The position numbers were made by a program, and so were the translations under genes. DNA of 64,000 nucleotides from JAGVSZ01 sp963716855 (GTDB lineage Bacteria > Pseudomonadota > Gammaproteobacteria > Burkholderiales > SG8-39): positions 1 to 64,000 of the forward strand of contig CAVQUV010000021.1 in assembly GCA_963716855.1 (NCBI GenBank), written 5' to 3'. The notes beneath the pieces are model-generated. The model did no database searches, was not told where the DNA came from, and was given only the letters and a program-made list of their open reading frames with translations. Below, piece by piece: positions 1-10,261 of the stretch; position 1 is the stretch's first letter; each line of letters begins with the position of its first letter.

Positions 1-258
1 CGCGATCATCAACCACGCGATCCCAATCCCGATCAGGACGAGCGGCAGGGGATTTTCGCGGACCTCCCACCCGAGATTGCGAAGGAATTCGGCCACCGGA
101 CCCTCCCGGGCATGATCGATGAGCTGATCGATCACTCGTTCCGGCGTGAGACGAGCGCGTAGCTCGTCCAGCGTATCCGCGAGCTGTCGGCGGGTCTCCC
201 CAACCTCTCGCTCCAGCTTCTCGCTTTGAGACCCCTGCTCGACCGCCACTAAAGCCAT
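1..258 (-). CDS. DUF3618 domain protein, C-terminus cut by window edge
   Basis: The first 86 residues of a minus-strand protein are present; the rest lies beyond base 1. The start ATG at 258 is preceded by a strong AGGAGG ribosome site. The protein opens with a charged, probably helical segment (EKLEREVGETRRQLADTLDE) followed by LRARLTPERVIDQLIDH, the pattern of DUF3618 proteins, and then a hydrophobic stretch (NPLPLVLIGIGIAWLMIA) that should be one membrane helix. DUF3618 proteins are small inner-membrane-associated proteins of unknown function, often encoded beside YqjD or phage-holin-like membrane proteins. The assignment rests on pattern recognition, and the partner genes are not visible. 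Confidence 0.75.
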   Translation of the reverse strand, partial: MALVAVEQGSQSEKLEREVGETRRQLADTLDELRARLTPERVIDQLIDHAREGPVAEFLRNLGWEVRENPLPLVLIGIGIAWLMIA

Positions 259-615
259 CGATCGCACCTCCTGCTAGTGTGCAAACCAGGCGGATTCGAG
301 CGAAGTTCCCATTACGGGACTAGCTGTCGCGGTCATCCGTGCTCGCGATATCGGGTTTCGAAATCCTCGGTCTCATCACCATCCAGAGAATCGCCAAATT
401 CATGGCGCATATTCTCCGGCTGGTGGCGGTGCGGATGGGTCGCCACGAAGCGTACCGCGGCCGAGGTGACCTCCGTCTATAAAGATTCAATTTCAGCGAG
501 AGCTTCGCTGCAGACCCGCTGCAGGAGCAGCGGCGGCCAATTTGAGGATACAACCCAAGCGTGCTCTCGCCGGCTCGGATTTTGCCGATATCGGCGTCGC
601 CCTTTCCGCGGTGGA

Positions 616-765
616 TTACATTTTGAGTGCCGGCTTGCGGGCCTTGATGGTCGCCTCCCGAGGCTCCGAGCAATCGCAAGAGAGGTCGAGCCGGGCACAG
701 ATGCGGCCGCCATGCGCCACCGGCGCGTGCCTGATCCACCAGAGGCGGGCGGCGATCTCGCTCAT
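616..765 (-). pseudogene. Histidine phosphatase family protein, N-terminal remnant
   Basis: A 49-residue frame starts with MSEIAARLWWIRHAPV, the RHxx phosphohistidine motif of the phosphoglycerate mutase-like histidine phosphatase family, followed by GGRICARLDLSCDCSEP, which also fits this family. The frame then becomes unrelated (ATIKARKPALKM) and stops, while full members are about 190 residues. The gene starts just downstream of the ABC permease on the same strand, so it was probably the third gene of that operon. The remainder is not found in the 350 bases beyond. It is either a real truncation or an assembly break. The start is well defined by the conserved WWIRHAPV. Confidence 0.6.
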
Positions 766-798
766 CCCGCCGCCGCGTCCAGCCGCATCACGATCTCT

Positions 799-1572
799 TC
801 ATTCGCCCATCTGCAACAGCGCGCCGCGGCGGCGGGCGTCGCGGAAGGCGATGAAGAAGATCGCCGCGCCGAGGGCCAGGTAGACAAGGTCGAGCGCCAC
901 CGCGCTGAGCAGGTAGTCGGTGCGGAAGGTGTGCTCGAACAGCACCGCGCGCATGCCCTCGAACACATGCGTCGACGGCAAGGCCCAGGCGACCGGCTGC
1001 AGCCAGTCCGGCAGGATCGACACCGGGTAGTAGACGCAGCTGATCGGCGCCAGCGCGAAGATCGACGGTCCAGGCCAGGCTCTCGGCGCCCATGCCGTGG
1101 CGCAGGATGCAACGCCGCAGATCGCCAGGCCCAAGGCCCAGCCCAATGCCATCAGCACGGCGATAGAACGCGATCAGCGGCAGCCCCATGTCGAAGATCG
1201 AATAGTGATAGAGCGGGATCGCCAGCAGCGCCGCCGGCACGATGCCGATCAGCGACGCGGATCAGGCTCATCGCCAACAGCGACAGCACCCATTCATAGG
1301 GCCGCAGCGGGGTGACGAACAGCTGGCCGAGATTGCGCGACCACATCTCCTCGAGGAACGACATCGACAGGCCGAGCTGGCCGCGGAACAGCACGTCCCA
1401 CAGCATGCACCGCGGCGAGCAGCACGCCGAAGGCGCGCGCGACATAGCTGCTGTTGGCGTAGAGGAACTGGCTCATGAAGCCCCAGATCAGCATCTGCAG
1501 GGTCGGCCAGTACATCAGCTCGAGGGTGCGCGGCCACGAGCTGCGCAGCAGATAGAGATAGCGCAGCAGCAT
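799..1572 (-). CDS. ABC-2 type transporter permease, frameshifted
   Basis: This is the membrane subunit of an ABC-2 type exporter, encoded 38 bases after its ATPase. The start at 1572 gives MLLRYLYLLRSSWPRTLELM, followed by QMLIWGFMSQFLY, the normal N-terminus of this permease class. Further pieces lie in other frames: a helix around LGQLFVTPLRPYEWVLSLL (near 1300), then SILPDWLQPVAWALPSTHVFEGMRA (near 960), a typical extracellular-loop motif. The end ARRRGALLQMGE stops at 799. At least three single-base shifts, near 1400, 1260 and 1160, break the frame; the family hallmarks survive on both sides, so sequence error is more likely than a dead gene. The substrate is unknown. Confidence 0.75.
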
Positions 1573-1610
1573 CGCCCAGACCCGACGCCGCCGAGGACGC
1601 GCAGGGCCGC

Positions 1611-2369
1611 TCACGATGCCGGCTCGAGCTCGGCCTGCGATCCGCGGGCGATGTGGAGGAAGACCTCCTCGAGGTTGGTGCGGCCATAGCGGTCGATCAG
1701 CTCCTCGGGGCTGCCGCGATCGACGATGCGGCCCTCCTTCATCATCATGACCTCGCGAGCACAGCCGCTCGACCTCGGCCATGTTGTGCGAGGCCATCAG
1801 GATCGTCGCGCCGGTGCGGTCGCGGTAGTCCTCGAGATAGCTGCGCACCCAGTCGCCGGTGTCGGGGTCGAGCGAGGCGGTCGGCTCGTCGAGCAGCAGC
1901 AGCTCGGGCTCGTTGAGCAGCGCCTTGGCGAGCGCGACGCGGGTCTTCTGGCCGGCCGACAGTTTGCCGGCCGGGCGCTCGAGCAATGTCGGTCGATCTG
2001 CAGGTCGTCGGCGAGCCTGCGCGATCCGCTCGGCGCGGTGCGGCAGGCCGTAGAGCCGCGCATAGATCGGCAGGTTCTGGCGCACCGTCAGCCGGTGCGG
2101 CAGGTCGACATAGGGCGAGGAGAAATTCATCCGCGGCAGCACGCGGTAGCGATGCCGCAGCATGTCCTCGCCGAGGACCTGGATCGTGCCCGAGGTCGGC
2201 AGCAGCAGGCCGAGCAGCATCGACGAGGGTCGTGGTCTTGCCGGCGCCGTTGCCGCCGAGCAACGCGGCGGTGACGCCACGCTCGACGGCGAAGCTGATC
2301 CCGTCCACCGCGACGGTGCGTCGAATAGCGCTTGACGAGACTTTCGACCTGGATGGCGGGTTCGACCAT
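1611..2369 (-). CDS. ABC transporter ATP-binding protein, frameshifted
   Basis: This is the ATPase of the exporter whose permease follows. It begins MVEPAIQVESLVKRY at 2369. The Walker A motif GGNGAGKTTT lies near 2250, the signature LSAGQKTRVALAKALLNEP near 1940 and Walker B LLLLDEPTASLDPD near 1890, with the switch histidine in MASHNMAEVERL near 1790. The C-terminus, read after another shift, is EEVFLHIARGSQAELEPAS ending at 1611. Shifts fall near 2330, 2260-2220, 1980 and 1755. Its length of about 252 residues fits a DrrA/NatA-like single-domain ATPase. A 110-base divergent gap separates it from the histidine kinase gene. Confidence 0.8.
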
Positions 2370-2479
2370 CGACCCTATATGGCGTATGGCGAGCTGACCG
2401 GCCAGCATGGGGCTGGCCGGCGGCGTTGCGCGCCGGACCGCCGGATACTCGGCACGATGCGCTGCAGAGAGATCAATCG

Positions 2480-3828
2480 GTGACCGACTCCAGCCTGATC
2501 GCCCCGAGCGAGCCCTCCGGACCGATCAGCCTGCGCGACCTTGATCCTGATCCGCTGGGTCGCGATCGCCGGACAGGCGCTCGACGCTGCTGATCGTCCA
2601 TTACGGGCTCGGCTTTCGACCTGCCGCTTGTTCCGGCGCTGGCGGTCGTCGCCTCCTCGGCCGTTGCTCAATCTCGTTCTGATCGTGCACCGCCAGCGGG
2701 CGGCTCGGCTCGGCGAGCGCGACGCCGCGCTCTTCCTCGGCTACGACATCCTGCAGCTCGCGGTTCTGCTGTATCTGACCGGCGGGCTGCAAAACCCGTT
2801 CGCGATTCTGATCCTGGCGCCGGTCACGGTCGCCGCGACGATCCTGTCGCGGCGGGCGGTGATCGCGCTCTCGGTCCTCGCCGTCGCGACGATCAGCGTG
2901 CTGGCGCTGTGGCACATGCCGCTGCCGTGGCGCGCCGAGCCGCTGGTGTTTCCGCCCGAGCTCGTGCTCGGGATCTGGATCGCGCTGGTGCTCGCGACGT
3001 TGTTCATCGGCGCCTATACCTGGAGCGTCGCGCAAGGAGGCACGCCGGCTGCGCGACGCGGTGGCGGCAACCCAGCTGGCGCTGGCGCGCGAGCAGCGGG
3101 TCTCGGCGGTCGGCGCGCTGGCGGCGGCGGCGGCGCACGAGCTCGGCAGCCCGCTCGGCGACGATCGCCGTCGTTGCCAAGGAGCTGGCGCGCGAGCTGC
3201 CCGAGGACAGCGCCGCATGCCGAGGATGCCGCAGCTGCTGTTGAGCCAATCCGAGCGCTGCCGCAAGATTCTCGCCGAGCTCGCCCACCATCCCGAGGAA
3301 GACGGCGGATCGCCCTATACGCGGCTTGCCGATCTCGGCTCTGGTCGAGGCGGCGCTGAACCCCATCGCGATCAAGGGGTGCGGCTGATCCTCGCGACCG
3401 CCGGCGAGCCCGCCGGGGAGGAGCCGCTCGTCCGGCGCAGCCCGGAGATCATGCACGGGCTCAACAACCTCGTTCAGAATGCGGTGCAGTTTGCGCCGGC
3501 GCGAGGTCAGCATCACGACCTACTGGGACAGGGCGACCGTCACGGTCGAGATCGACGATGACGGGCCGGGGTTTCCCGCTCCACTTGCTCGGGCGCCTCG
3601 GCGAACCCTACCTCTCGACGCGCGCCGGTGTGACCGAACCACATGGGGCTCGGCATCTTCATCGCCCAGAGCCTGCTGGAGCGCAGCGGCGCCGAGCTCG
3701 CCTTCGACAACCTCGCCGATGGCGGCGCGCATGTTGCGATTTCCTGGAATCGTGCCAATCTGGAAACCGTGGAGCGAACCCGTCCCGCCGCGCCGGCGAT
3801 GCCCTGCGCGTCGCGCAGCGGGTCGTGA
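2480..3828 (+). CDS. regB: Redox sensor histidine kinase of RegB/PrrB/ActS type, frameshifted
   Basis: This is a membrane sensor kinase that phosphorylates the RegA-type regulator encoded next. The N-terminal half holds several membrane helices. The motif GGLQNPF, the quinone-binding heptapeptide of the RegB family, lies at 2781-2801. The H-box AAAAHELGSPL lies near 3130. A cysteine in QSERCRKIL (codon 3259) sits where RegB has its redox-active cysteine; that equivalence is my inference. The ATPase part has NNLVQNAVQFA, DDDGPGFP and the G-box MGLGIFIAQSLLERSGA. A GTG at 2480 is the likely start, with a shift soon after near 2540 because good coding resumes at LILIRWVAIAGQ. Further shifts occur near 3040, 3160, 3500, 3590 and 3640. 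Confidence 0.85.
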
Positions 3829-3850
3829 ACTAGGACGGCGCCAAGGGCAA

Positions 3851-4463
3851 ATGCGCATGAGCGAGAGTGATCGACCCAATCGCGCCGGCTCCGCCGAAGG
3901 GATGTCGGCCGCCCTGCGCAGCCTGCCCGAATCCGAGCGCACATTGCTGATCGTCGACGACGACGCGCCGCTGTGCCAGCGCCTCGCGCGGGCGATGGAG
4001 CGCCGCGGCTTCGTCGTTGCGACCGCCGACAGCGTCGCCGCCGGGATCGCCGCAGCGACGCGATCAGCCGCCGGCCTTCGCCGTCGTCGATCTGCGGCTC
4101 GGCGACGGCCGCGGGTTCGACGTCGTCAGCGCGCTTGCGCGAGCGCCCGTCCCGGCGCCCGCATCGTGATGCTGACCGGCTACGGCAACATCGCGACCGC
4201 GGTGGCGGCGGTCAAGGCCGGGGCGATCGACTATCTGCCGAAGCCGGCCGACGCCGACGCCGTCGAGCGCGCGCTCCTGCGCCCAGGAAGACGGCACTCC
4301 CGAGCCGCCGGAAGACCCGATGTCGGCCGACCGGGTGCGCTGGGAGCACATCCAGCGCGTCTTCGAGATGTGCGACCGCAACGTCTCGGAGACCGCGCGC
4401 CGGCTCAAGATGCACCGCCGCACGCTGCAGCGCATCCTCTCCAAGCACGCGCCGCGGAGCTGA
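3851..4463 (+). CDS. regA: Response regulator of RegA/PrrA/ActR type, frameshifted
   Basis: This is the partner of the RegB-like kinase 22 bases upstream. The receiver domain has TLLIVDDDAPLCQRLARAM, a phospho-acceptor aspartate in VVDLRLGDG (near 4085), MLTGYGNIATAVAAVKAGA and the lysine in DYLPKPAD. The C-terminal Fis-type helix-turn-helix, SADRVRWEHIQRVFEMCDRN then VSETARRLKMHRRTLQRIL, is nearly invariant in RegA/PrrA proteins and makes the assignment firm. Start candidates are ATG 3851 and 3857. Single-base shifts occur near 4070, 4120 and 4280. The pair globally controls photosynthesis, carbon and nitrogen fixation and respiration genes in alphaproteobacteria; targets here are not deducible. 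Confidence 0.9.
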
Positions 4464-4508
4464 GGCGCACCTCGGCGCAACACGTCGCATCCTGCGCCCC
4501 ACTTACTA

Positions 4509-4584
4509 CGAGATTGCTTCGCTGCGCTCGCAATGACACAACATAGGTTGTCATTGCGAGGAGCGGAGCGACGAAGCAATCTCG
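4509..4584. repeat. Palindromic intergenic repeat, about 30-bp arms
   Basis: The left arm (4509-4538) reads CGAGATTGCTTCGCTGCGCT then CGCAATGACA, and the right arm (4549-4584) is its near-exact reverse complement with a six-base extra segment. The hairpin sits just after the regA stop codon. Repeats of the form GAGATTGCTTCGTCGC...GCAATGAC are abundant in alphaproteobacterial genomes. It may act as a bidirectional terminator or simply be a mobile-type repeat. Confidence 0.85.
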
Positions 4585-4609
4585 GCGATCGGCGGTTTCG
4601 CTCGTCGGC

Positions 4610-6950
4610 GTGCGGTTCAGAAGAGGGGTACGCCATCACAACATTCTCGAAGACCGTAGCCCTCGTCGCAGGCCTGTTGTGCCTGGAGAAGCGGGTCAGC
4701 TATCGGCGGCTGCGCAAGGAATTCGGGCTCGACGACGAGACGCTCGAGGATGTCCGCCACGAGCTGATCGTCAAGCGCCTGGCGGTCGACGAGGGCGGAC
4801 AAGGGCTCGCCTTTGTCGGCGCGGCCCTCTTCGAGACCGGCAACGCCCCGCCTCCGGCATTGCACCGCCGCGCGATCACCCTGCCGCCGGCTCGCCGCGC
4901 CTGTCGCGCCGGCCGCGGTCGCCGCGGCGCCGGAGGCCGAGCGCCGCCAGCTGACCGTGATGTTTTGCGACCTGGTGGGATCGACGGCACTCTCCACCGG
5001 GATGGACCCCGAAGATCTGCGCGATGTGATCGCGTCGTATCAGAGCCGGTGCAGTGCCGCGATCCGGCGTTACGACGGCTTTGTCGCGAAGTACATGGGC
5101 GACGGCATCCTGGTCTATTTCGGCTACCCGCGCGCCCATGAGGACGAGGCCGAGCGCTCGGTGCGGGCGGGTCTCGACATCGTCGATGCGATGGCGGAGC
5201 TGAATGCCGCAATCCGCCAGGCCGCCCGGGGTCGAGCTCGCGGTGCGGATCGGCATCGCCACCGGACCGGTGATCGTCGGCGACCAGATCGGCGAAGGAA
5301 CCGCATCGGAGACCGCGGTCGTCGGCGAGACGCCGAACCTGGCGGCGCGTCTGCAGGCATTGGCGCAGCCGAACCAGATCGTCGTCAGCGCGGCCACGCG
5401 CGCGATGCTCGGCGATCACTTCGACCTCGAGGATCTCGGGGCATCTGAGCTGAAGGGGTTCGCCGAGCCGGTGCCGGCCTGGCGCGTGCTTGTCGGCGCG
5501 GGATGTCGAGAGCCGGTTTGCCGCAACCCGGACCGGGAGCTCGGCACCCCTCGTCGGGCGCCAGGAGGAGATGGGGCTGCTGTTGCGGGCCTGGGAAGGC
5601 AGCAGCCACGGCCGCGGCCAGGTCGTGCTGATCCAGGGCGAAGCCGGGGTCGGCAAGTCCCGCCTGGTGGAGGGCTTGCGAGAGGCGGCCGGCAAGGACC
5701 ACATCTGGGTGGCGATCCGCTGTTCTCCGTTTCACACGGCGAGCGCCTTTCATCCGATCATCGAACATTTGAAGCGCGTGTTCGGCTGGCAGCCGGAGGA
5801 TACGGCGCAGCAGCACCTGGCGAAGCTCGAAGCCGGGCTCGCCGGCTTCAAGACCTTGCCCCTCTCCGAGAGCGTGCAGGTTGTTCGCCGATTTGATGTC
5901 CGTGCCGGCGCCCGAGGACCGCTATCCGCGCCTTGCGATGACGGCGCAGCAGCAGCGCGATGCGACCCTCGATGCGATCGTTGCCTGGCTGATCGAAACG
6001 GCCGAGCGCGCCCCGGTGCTGATGGCCTGGGAGGATTTGCACTGGGCCGATCCGACGACATTGGAAACGCTGGGCATGCTGATCGAGCAGGCGCCGACGG
6101 CGGCGATGCTGGTCGTCGCGACCTATCGGCCGGAATTGACGCCGCCCTGGCCGCAACGCTCGCACATGACGCCGATCACGTTCAACCGCCTGGAGCGGCC
6201 GGAGGTCGAGACGATGGTCGGTCATCTGGCCGGCGGCCGGTCGCTGCCCGGCGAGGTGGTCGATCATATCGTCGCCAAGTCCGACGGCGTGCCGCTCTAC
6301 GTCGAGGAGCTGACCAAGGCCATCCTCGGTTCGGGGGTGCTCGAGGCCCGCGGCGACGTCTACGTGCTCACGGGCGCGCTGGCGCAATTGCACATCCCGG
6401 AGACATTGCAGGATTCGCTGATGGCGCGGCTCGACCGGGCGCCGCGGCTGCGTGAAGTGGCACAATTGGGCTCGGTGCTGGGACGCGAGTTTGCCTATGA
6501 CATGATCAGTGCCTGGCCGGGATCGAGGAAGACGATGCTGCAGAGCGGTCTCGGTCAGCTGGTGGTCGACGAGTTGCTCTACCAGCGCGGCCGCCCGCCG
6601 CGCTCGCGCTACCTGTTCAAGCATGCGCTGATCCAGGATGCGGCTTACCAATCGCTGCTGAAGCGCACCCGCCAGCAATATCACCAGCGGGCGGCAAAGC
6701 TGCTGGAGGATCGCTTTCCCGAGGTGGCGAGCACGCAACCGGAACTGGTGGCGCATCACTACACCGAAGCGAACTGTCCGGCGCAGGCGATCGCGTACTG
6801 GCACAAAGCCGGCGTGGCCGCGGCGAGCAAGTCGGCGAACCTCGAAGCGATCGACCAATTTCGCCGAGGCCTGGCACTGGTCGAAGCGCTACCGGATCCG
6901 CGCGAGCGGGCCGAGCGCGAGCTGGATCTGCAAATGGCGCTTGGTCCGTC
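4610..6950 (+). CDS. Class III adenylate cyclase with AAA ATPase domain, C-terminus missing
   Basis: This is a large cyclase-ATPase of the kind widespread in rhizobia. The N-terminal helix-turn-helix-like region includes LCLEKRVSYRRLRKEFGLDD. The cyclase domain has QLTVMFCDLVGSTALS, KYMGDGILVYFGYP and TAVVGETPNLAARLQ. The P-loop GEAGVGKSRLVEGL lies near 5650, followed by the Walker B region VLMAWEDLHWADPTT and helical repeats as far as LDLQMALGP near 6945. Family members run on for another 300 or more residues of TPR repeats, but the sequence turns unrelated at about 6950, an apparent junction. Shifts fall near 4900, 5225, 5500 and 5880. The start is uncertain; a GTG at 4610 gives MRF as in relatives. 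Confidence 0.8.
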
Positions 6951-7180
6951 CACGCACTTTCCCGCCCGCCGCGAAAATCCCGACGAGTTCCGGACCGGCC
7001 GGTCGTGCTGTAAGGCGGGAAGCGGGCGCGTGCGCCCGGCGCGTCATCTCGCGCTTCTACGCGTTCTGCTATGCTCGCGGCGCGAGACCGATCGTTTGCG
7101 CGCGTCCGGGGCACATGCCTTCACGCGCAACCCGCACGGTGCGACTCGCATTCTGCTGAGGAGGAGGCCTCGGTCCCGAA

Positions 7181-7340
7181 ATGCTGGAAGCGATAGGTGC
7201 CGGACTCGGGGCGCTGTTGACGCCGCAGGCCATCCTCTTCATGTTCATAGGGGTCGTCTACGGCCTCGTCATTGGCATACTGCCCGGCCTCGGCGGCGTG
7301 GTGGCGATGGCGCTGCTCCTGCCGTTCACCTATGGTTTCG
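7181..7340 (+). pseudogene. tctA: TctA tripartite tricarboxylate transporter permease, N-terminal fragment
   Basis: An ATG at 7181, with a GAGGAGGAGG ribosome site upstream, opens MLEAIGAGLGALLTPQAILF, then GVVYGLVIGILPGLGGVVAM and ALLLPFTYGFE. The GILPGLGG...ALLLPFTYG pattern is diagnostic for the TctA permease (about 500 residues). After about 53 codons the sequence changes without a stop into malic enzyme coding sequence. No tctB or tctC gene is present. The 230 bases before it (6951-7180) show no gene. The abrupt end in a conserved helix suggests an assembly join. Confidence 0.7.
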
Positions 7341-7955
7341 AAAGAGCGCGTGCTGGTCGATCACATCGAGGAGTTCCTGCCCATCGTCTACACCCCCACC
7401 GTGGGCCGGGCCTGCCAGGAGTGGAGCCACATCTTCCGGCGCGCACGGGGCCTGTGGATCACGCCTGAGGGCACCGTGGGCCGGATCTACGAAGTGCTCC
7501 GCGAGCACGCCCCTCGACGAGGTGCGGCTGGTCACGTGGTCACCGACAACGAGCGCATCCTCGGCCTGGGCGACCAGGGGGCCGGGGGCATGGGCATTCC
7601 GATCGGCAAGCTCGCCCTGTACACCACGGCCGGCCAGGTCCCCACCATGGCGGACGCTGCCGATCAGCCAGTTGAACATCGGCACCGACAACAGGGCGCT
7701 ACCTCGATGACGAGCTGTACCTGGGCTGGCGCAGCCGGCGCTTGCGCGGGCCGCAGTACGACTCGCTCGTCGAGGAATTCGTGCAGGCCGTGAAGCGCCG
7801 CTTCCCGAAGGCGCTCCTGCAGTGGGAGGACTTCAAGAAGAACAACGCCTTCCGCCTGCTGGACCGCTACAGCCAGGTCCTGCCGAGCTTCAACGACGAC
7901 ATCCAGGGCACGTCCGCCGTGGCCGTCGCCGGGATCGTCGCGGGCGCTCGCGTGT
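7340..7955 (+). pseudogene. NAD-dependent malic enzyme, internal fragment
   Basis: The segment encodes the central part of a malic enzyme (malate to pyruvate, CO2 and NADH). It begins near VDHIEEFLPIVYTPTVGRAC, the conserved catalytic-tyrosine region, then IFRRARGLWITPEG, VVTDNERILGLGDQGAGGMG and, after frame shifts near 7505 and 7650, LLQWEDFKKNNAFRLLDRY and VLPSFNDDIQGTSAVAVAGI. Both ends are missing: N-terminal residues are replaced by tctA sequence and the NAD-binding domain stops near 7955. The piece is about 205 codons of an expected 540-580. It is either a chimeric insert from another genome or a relic. Confidence 0.75.
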
Positions 7956-8054
7956 CGAAAGACGGGCCGTGGGCAGCGAAGCCAACGACAGCGGTAGAAG
8001 TCAAATTGGCGGCTTCTTCCGCGGTGAATGCTCGCTTCTTCGGACTGAGAGGTT

Positions 8055-9557
8055 CTACGAGTTGTGGAATTTCGGAATAGACTGCCTTGACCCAAGAGTT
8101 CCGGAATTATTTCTGACTTTGAAGCGTCCATCGCTAAGCGGGTCGGGGCCACCTAAGGGGAATATCAAGTCGCTTTGACTGAGACCGACAGGCTGTTTTT
8201 GTCGCACCTCAAGCCAATCCACAACCATAGCTTGATCGACGCACGGAAAATAATCGACTGCAGTGACCAGCGAGTAGGCCGGCAATATCGGAATTGCCAA
8301 GGCTGATCTGGTGAAAGCGTTAAGACCCCATCGCAGGTGCCGTCAACCAAGTGTGCCGCGTCATATCCGCCATTCTTCAAGGTTTGTTCGAAGGACGGAT
8401 CAGGAAGATCATTGAGATTGCGCTTCCGCCACTGCCGCTGGTTGTTTTTGTCAGATTGAGCCTGATATTGGCAAACTCAGGAGCGGCCCGCCCTTTAAAT
8501 TCCCAGGCCTTGAGGTACAGCGACGAGATCCAAAATCGATTGCCCGCATCCGGCGGAACCTTAAATCGCACTGGTTCCTGCTTGCCTCTTACCCTTTGAC
8601 TAGCGATCCGCACCAAGGGACGAGGGATTGGCGCGACCAGCGCCGATTGGCCACGCTTCTCAAGCTTCACTAGTCTGCCGCCATTGGTAGACGTACGAGT
8701 AAACGGGGGAGCCGACAGATTGAAACCGGAAAGCGGTGGGACCCATCCCGGATTGTCGTCACCTTTCCTATGCATCCGCGCGAGCTTTTCGTTGACGTGC
8801 AGCTCGGCGAACTTCAGTGTCCGGAGGAATGTTTAGCCGGGTTCCGTCTTCCGCGAACAGGCATTCCCGTCCGGCGAACAGCTTGTGCGCGGGCGTCACA
8901 AAGGTCAGAGACCGATCTACCTGGGGAACCGGCCGCAGAACCGCGTGGGCAGCATCAAGGGCGCCATACTCAGCGATATACGCCACGTAGCGCGCTGGCT
9001 GCGCGGCGAAGCCACGATCGCCCTTGGCGGGCCGGGGATCAAAGCTGCGGTGCCGACCATCATAGCGCGGCGCTAGGGTTCCGACACGGGCAACCCCTAT
9101 CCGGGCGAAGGCGAGGTCGGCATGCTTTTTATGCGGCGCATGTTCGCTTGTGCGGTCTGGCATGCGAAAACGGCAATGACGGGATTTCTGAAGTCAGACA
9201 GCTTGCGCTCAGCGCGAGCAAAAATATAGTTCTCGATTGTGTGAGTTTCTTCAAGGGTTGGGTAGTCGGCTGAATTTGTGTTGCCGCGTGCCCGCAATTG
9301 AACGGCCGGGGATGCCAGAACGTGATATAGAACGCTGAGCGCGGGCGATCCGGCGTGATGCCCTGCCGCGCGGCCGTCGCAGATCCTGGAGCCCTGGCGT
9401 GGCCCGTTTGATGCCGCGCAAGGGCCGCTCCAATTCCTTTGCAGCTGTCCGACCGGCTTGCCGATATCGAGGCCGCCGCAATTCCTTTCAGGAACTCGCG
9501 CCAGCCGCGCGGCGCGAGGCGAGCGCAGATCGATTTTATATCCTGGATGAGCGCCAT
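8055..9557 (-). CDS. Unrecognised conserved-looking protein, frameshifted, lower GC
   Basis: I do not recognise this protein, but a coherent minus-strand frame can be followed through about seven shifts. It starts at 9557 with MALIQDIKSICARLAPRGWR. Later segments are TLEETHTIENYIFARAERKL (near 9230), KHADLAFARIGVARVGTLAP (near 9100), SLTFVTPAHKLFAGRECLF (near 8880), LKFAELHVNEKLARMHRKGD (near 8790), VRFKVPPDAGNRFWISSLYL (near 8540) and NGGYDAAHLVDGTCDGVL (near 8350). The last frame ends at 8055. No signal peptide or membrane helix is evident. Base composition is visibly less GC-rich than the flanks, especially 7.96-8.8 kb. Total length would be roughly 480-500 residues. Function unknown. Confidence 0.5.
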
Positions 9558-9769
9558 CTGCGGATTCCGATCAGGTGATTTATTTTCGCCAATGACAGGC
9601 GAAAGCGCATTGTTGCGCAGTCAGCCTGCGCTCCGCACCTCCCATATGGGGGACGCGCGGCTATTGGGTGCACCCCTCCTCGCATTTGAACGATCCGGAC
9701 GAAAACATCAACAATGAGAGTGCTCGGAAACCCGCCGGCCCGCGCGATGGATCCGTCAACTGGTGATCC

Positions 9770-10180
9770 ATGAAACGCAAGAAATCCTGGACCGAGAAGC
9801 TGCACGACCCCCGGCCCCATGAGGTGAAGCCGGCGCCGATGGATATCGCCGGCATGAAGAAGGGCGAGATCATGTTGATCCCGTCGCCCGCCATCGTTGA
9901 CGCCTTCATCCGGAAGATCCCCGCCGGCAAGAGCATGGATGTGAAGACGTTCCGTCAGAAGCTGGCCCGCAAATACAAGGCGGAGGTGACCTGCCCGATC
10001 ACCACGGGCTTTCATCTGCGGACCGTAGCGGAGGCGGCGCTGGAGGCGCACGAACAGGGCGCGCCTCTGGACGACATCACGCCGTTCTGGCGGGTGCTGG
10101 ACGCTGAGGCACCGACGACCGCGAAGCTCTCCTGCGGCCCGGCCTTCGTGACCACGCAACGGCGGCGGGAAGGACTCTAG
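9770..10180 (+). CDS. Conserved hypothetical protein, possibly MGMT-like fold
   Basis: This is an uninterrupted frame of 136 residues. It begins MKRKKSWTEKLHDPRPHEVK, has EIMLIPSPAIVDAFIRKIPA, then TCPITTGFHLRTVAEAALEA and ITPFWRVLDAEAPTTAKLSC, and ends TQRRREGL. I recall this pattern from small conserved bacterial proteins of unknown function. The TPFWRV element faintly resembles the PxxRVV segment of alkylguanine-DNA alkyltransferase-like proteins, but the catalytic PCHR motif is absent, so repair activity should not be assumed. It stands alone after a 212-base gap with no gene. The codon pattern matches the host. Confidence 0.65.
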   Translation: MKRKKSWTEKLHDPRPHEVKPAPMDIAGMKKGEIMLIPSPAIVDAFIRKIPAGKSMDVKTFRQKLARKYKAEVTCPITTGFHLRTVAEAALEAHEQGAPLDDITPFWRVLDAEAPTTAKLSCGPAFVTTQRRREGL

Positions 10181-10261
10181 AGAGTCTTGGCTAAAACCCT
10201 CAGAACCGCGCCGATGATCGGGCCGGTCTGCGTCACGTCGTGGAGGAGAGCCGCTCTTGCT

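Noticed and set aside
1294..2280. A 328-codon frame apparently fusing the ABC ATPase to its permease.
   Set aside because: The ATPase has its own stop at 1611 and the permease its own start at 1572; the read-through is due to a single-base shift near 1755.
5848..6858. A 336-codon minus-strand frame under the cyclase-ATPase.
   Set aside because: Antisense shadow rich in His, Arg and Gln; the plus strand shows clear cyclase-ATPase motifs.
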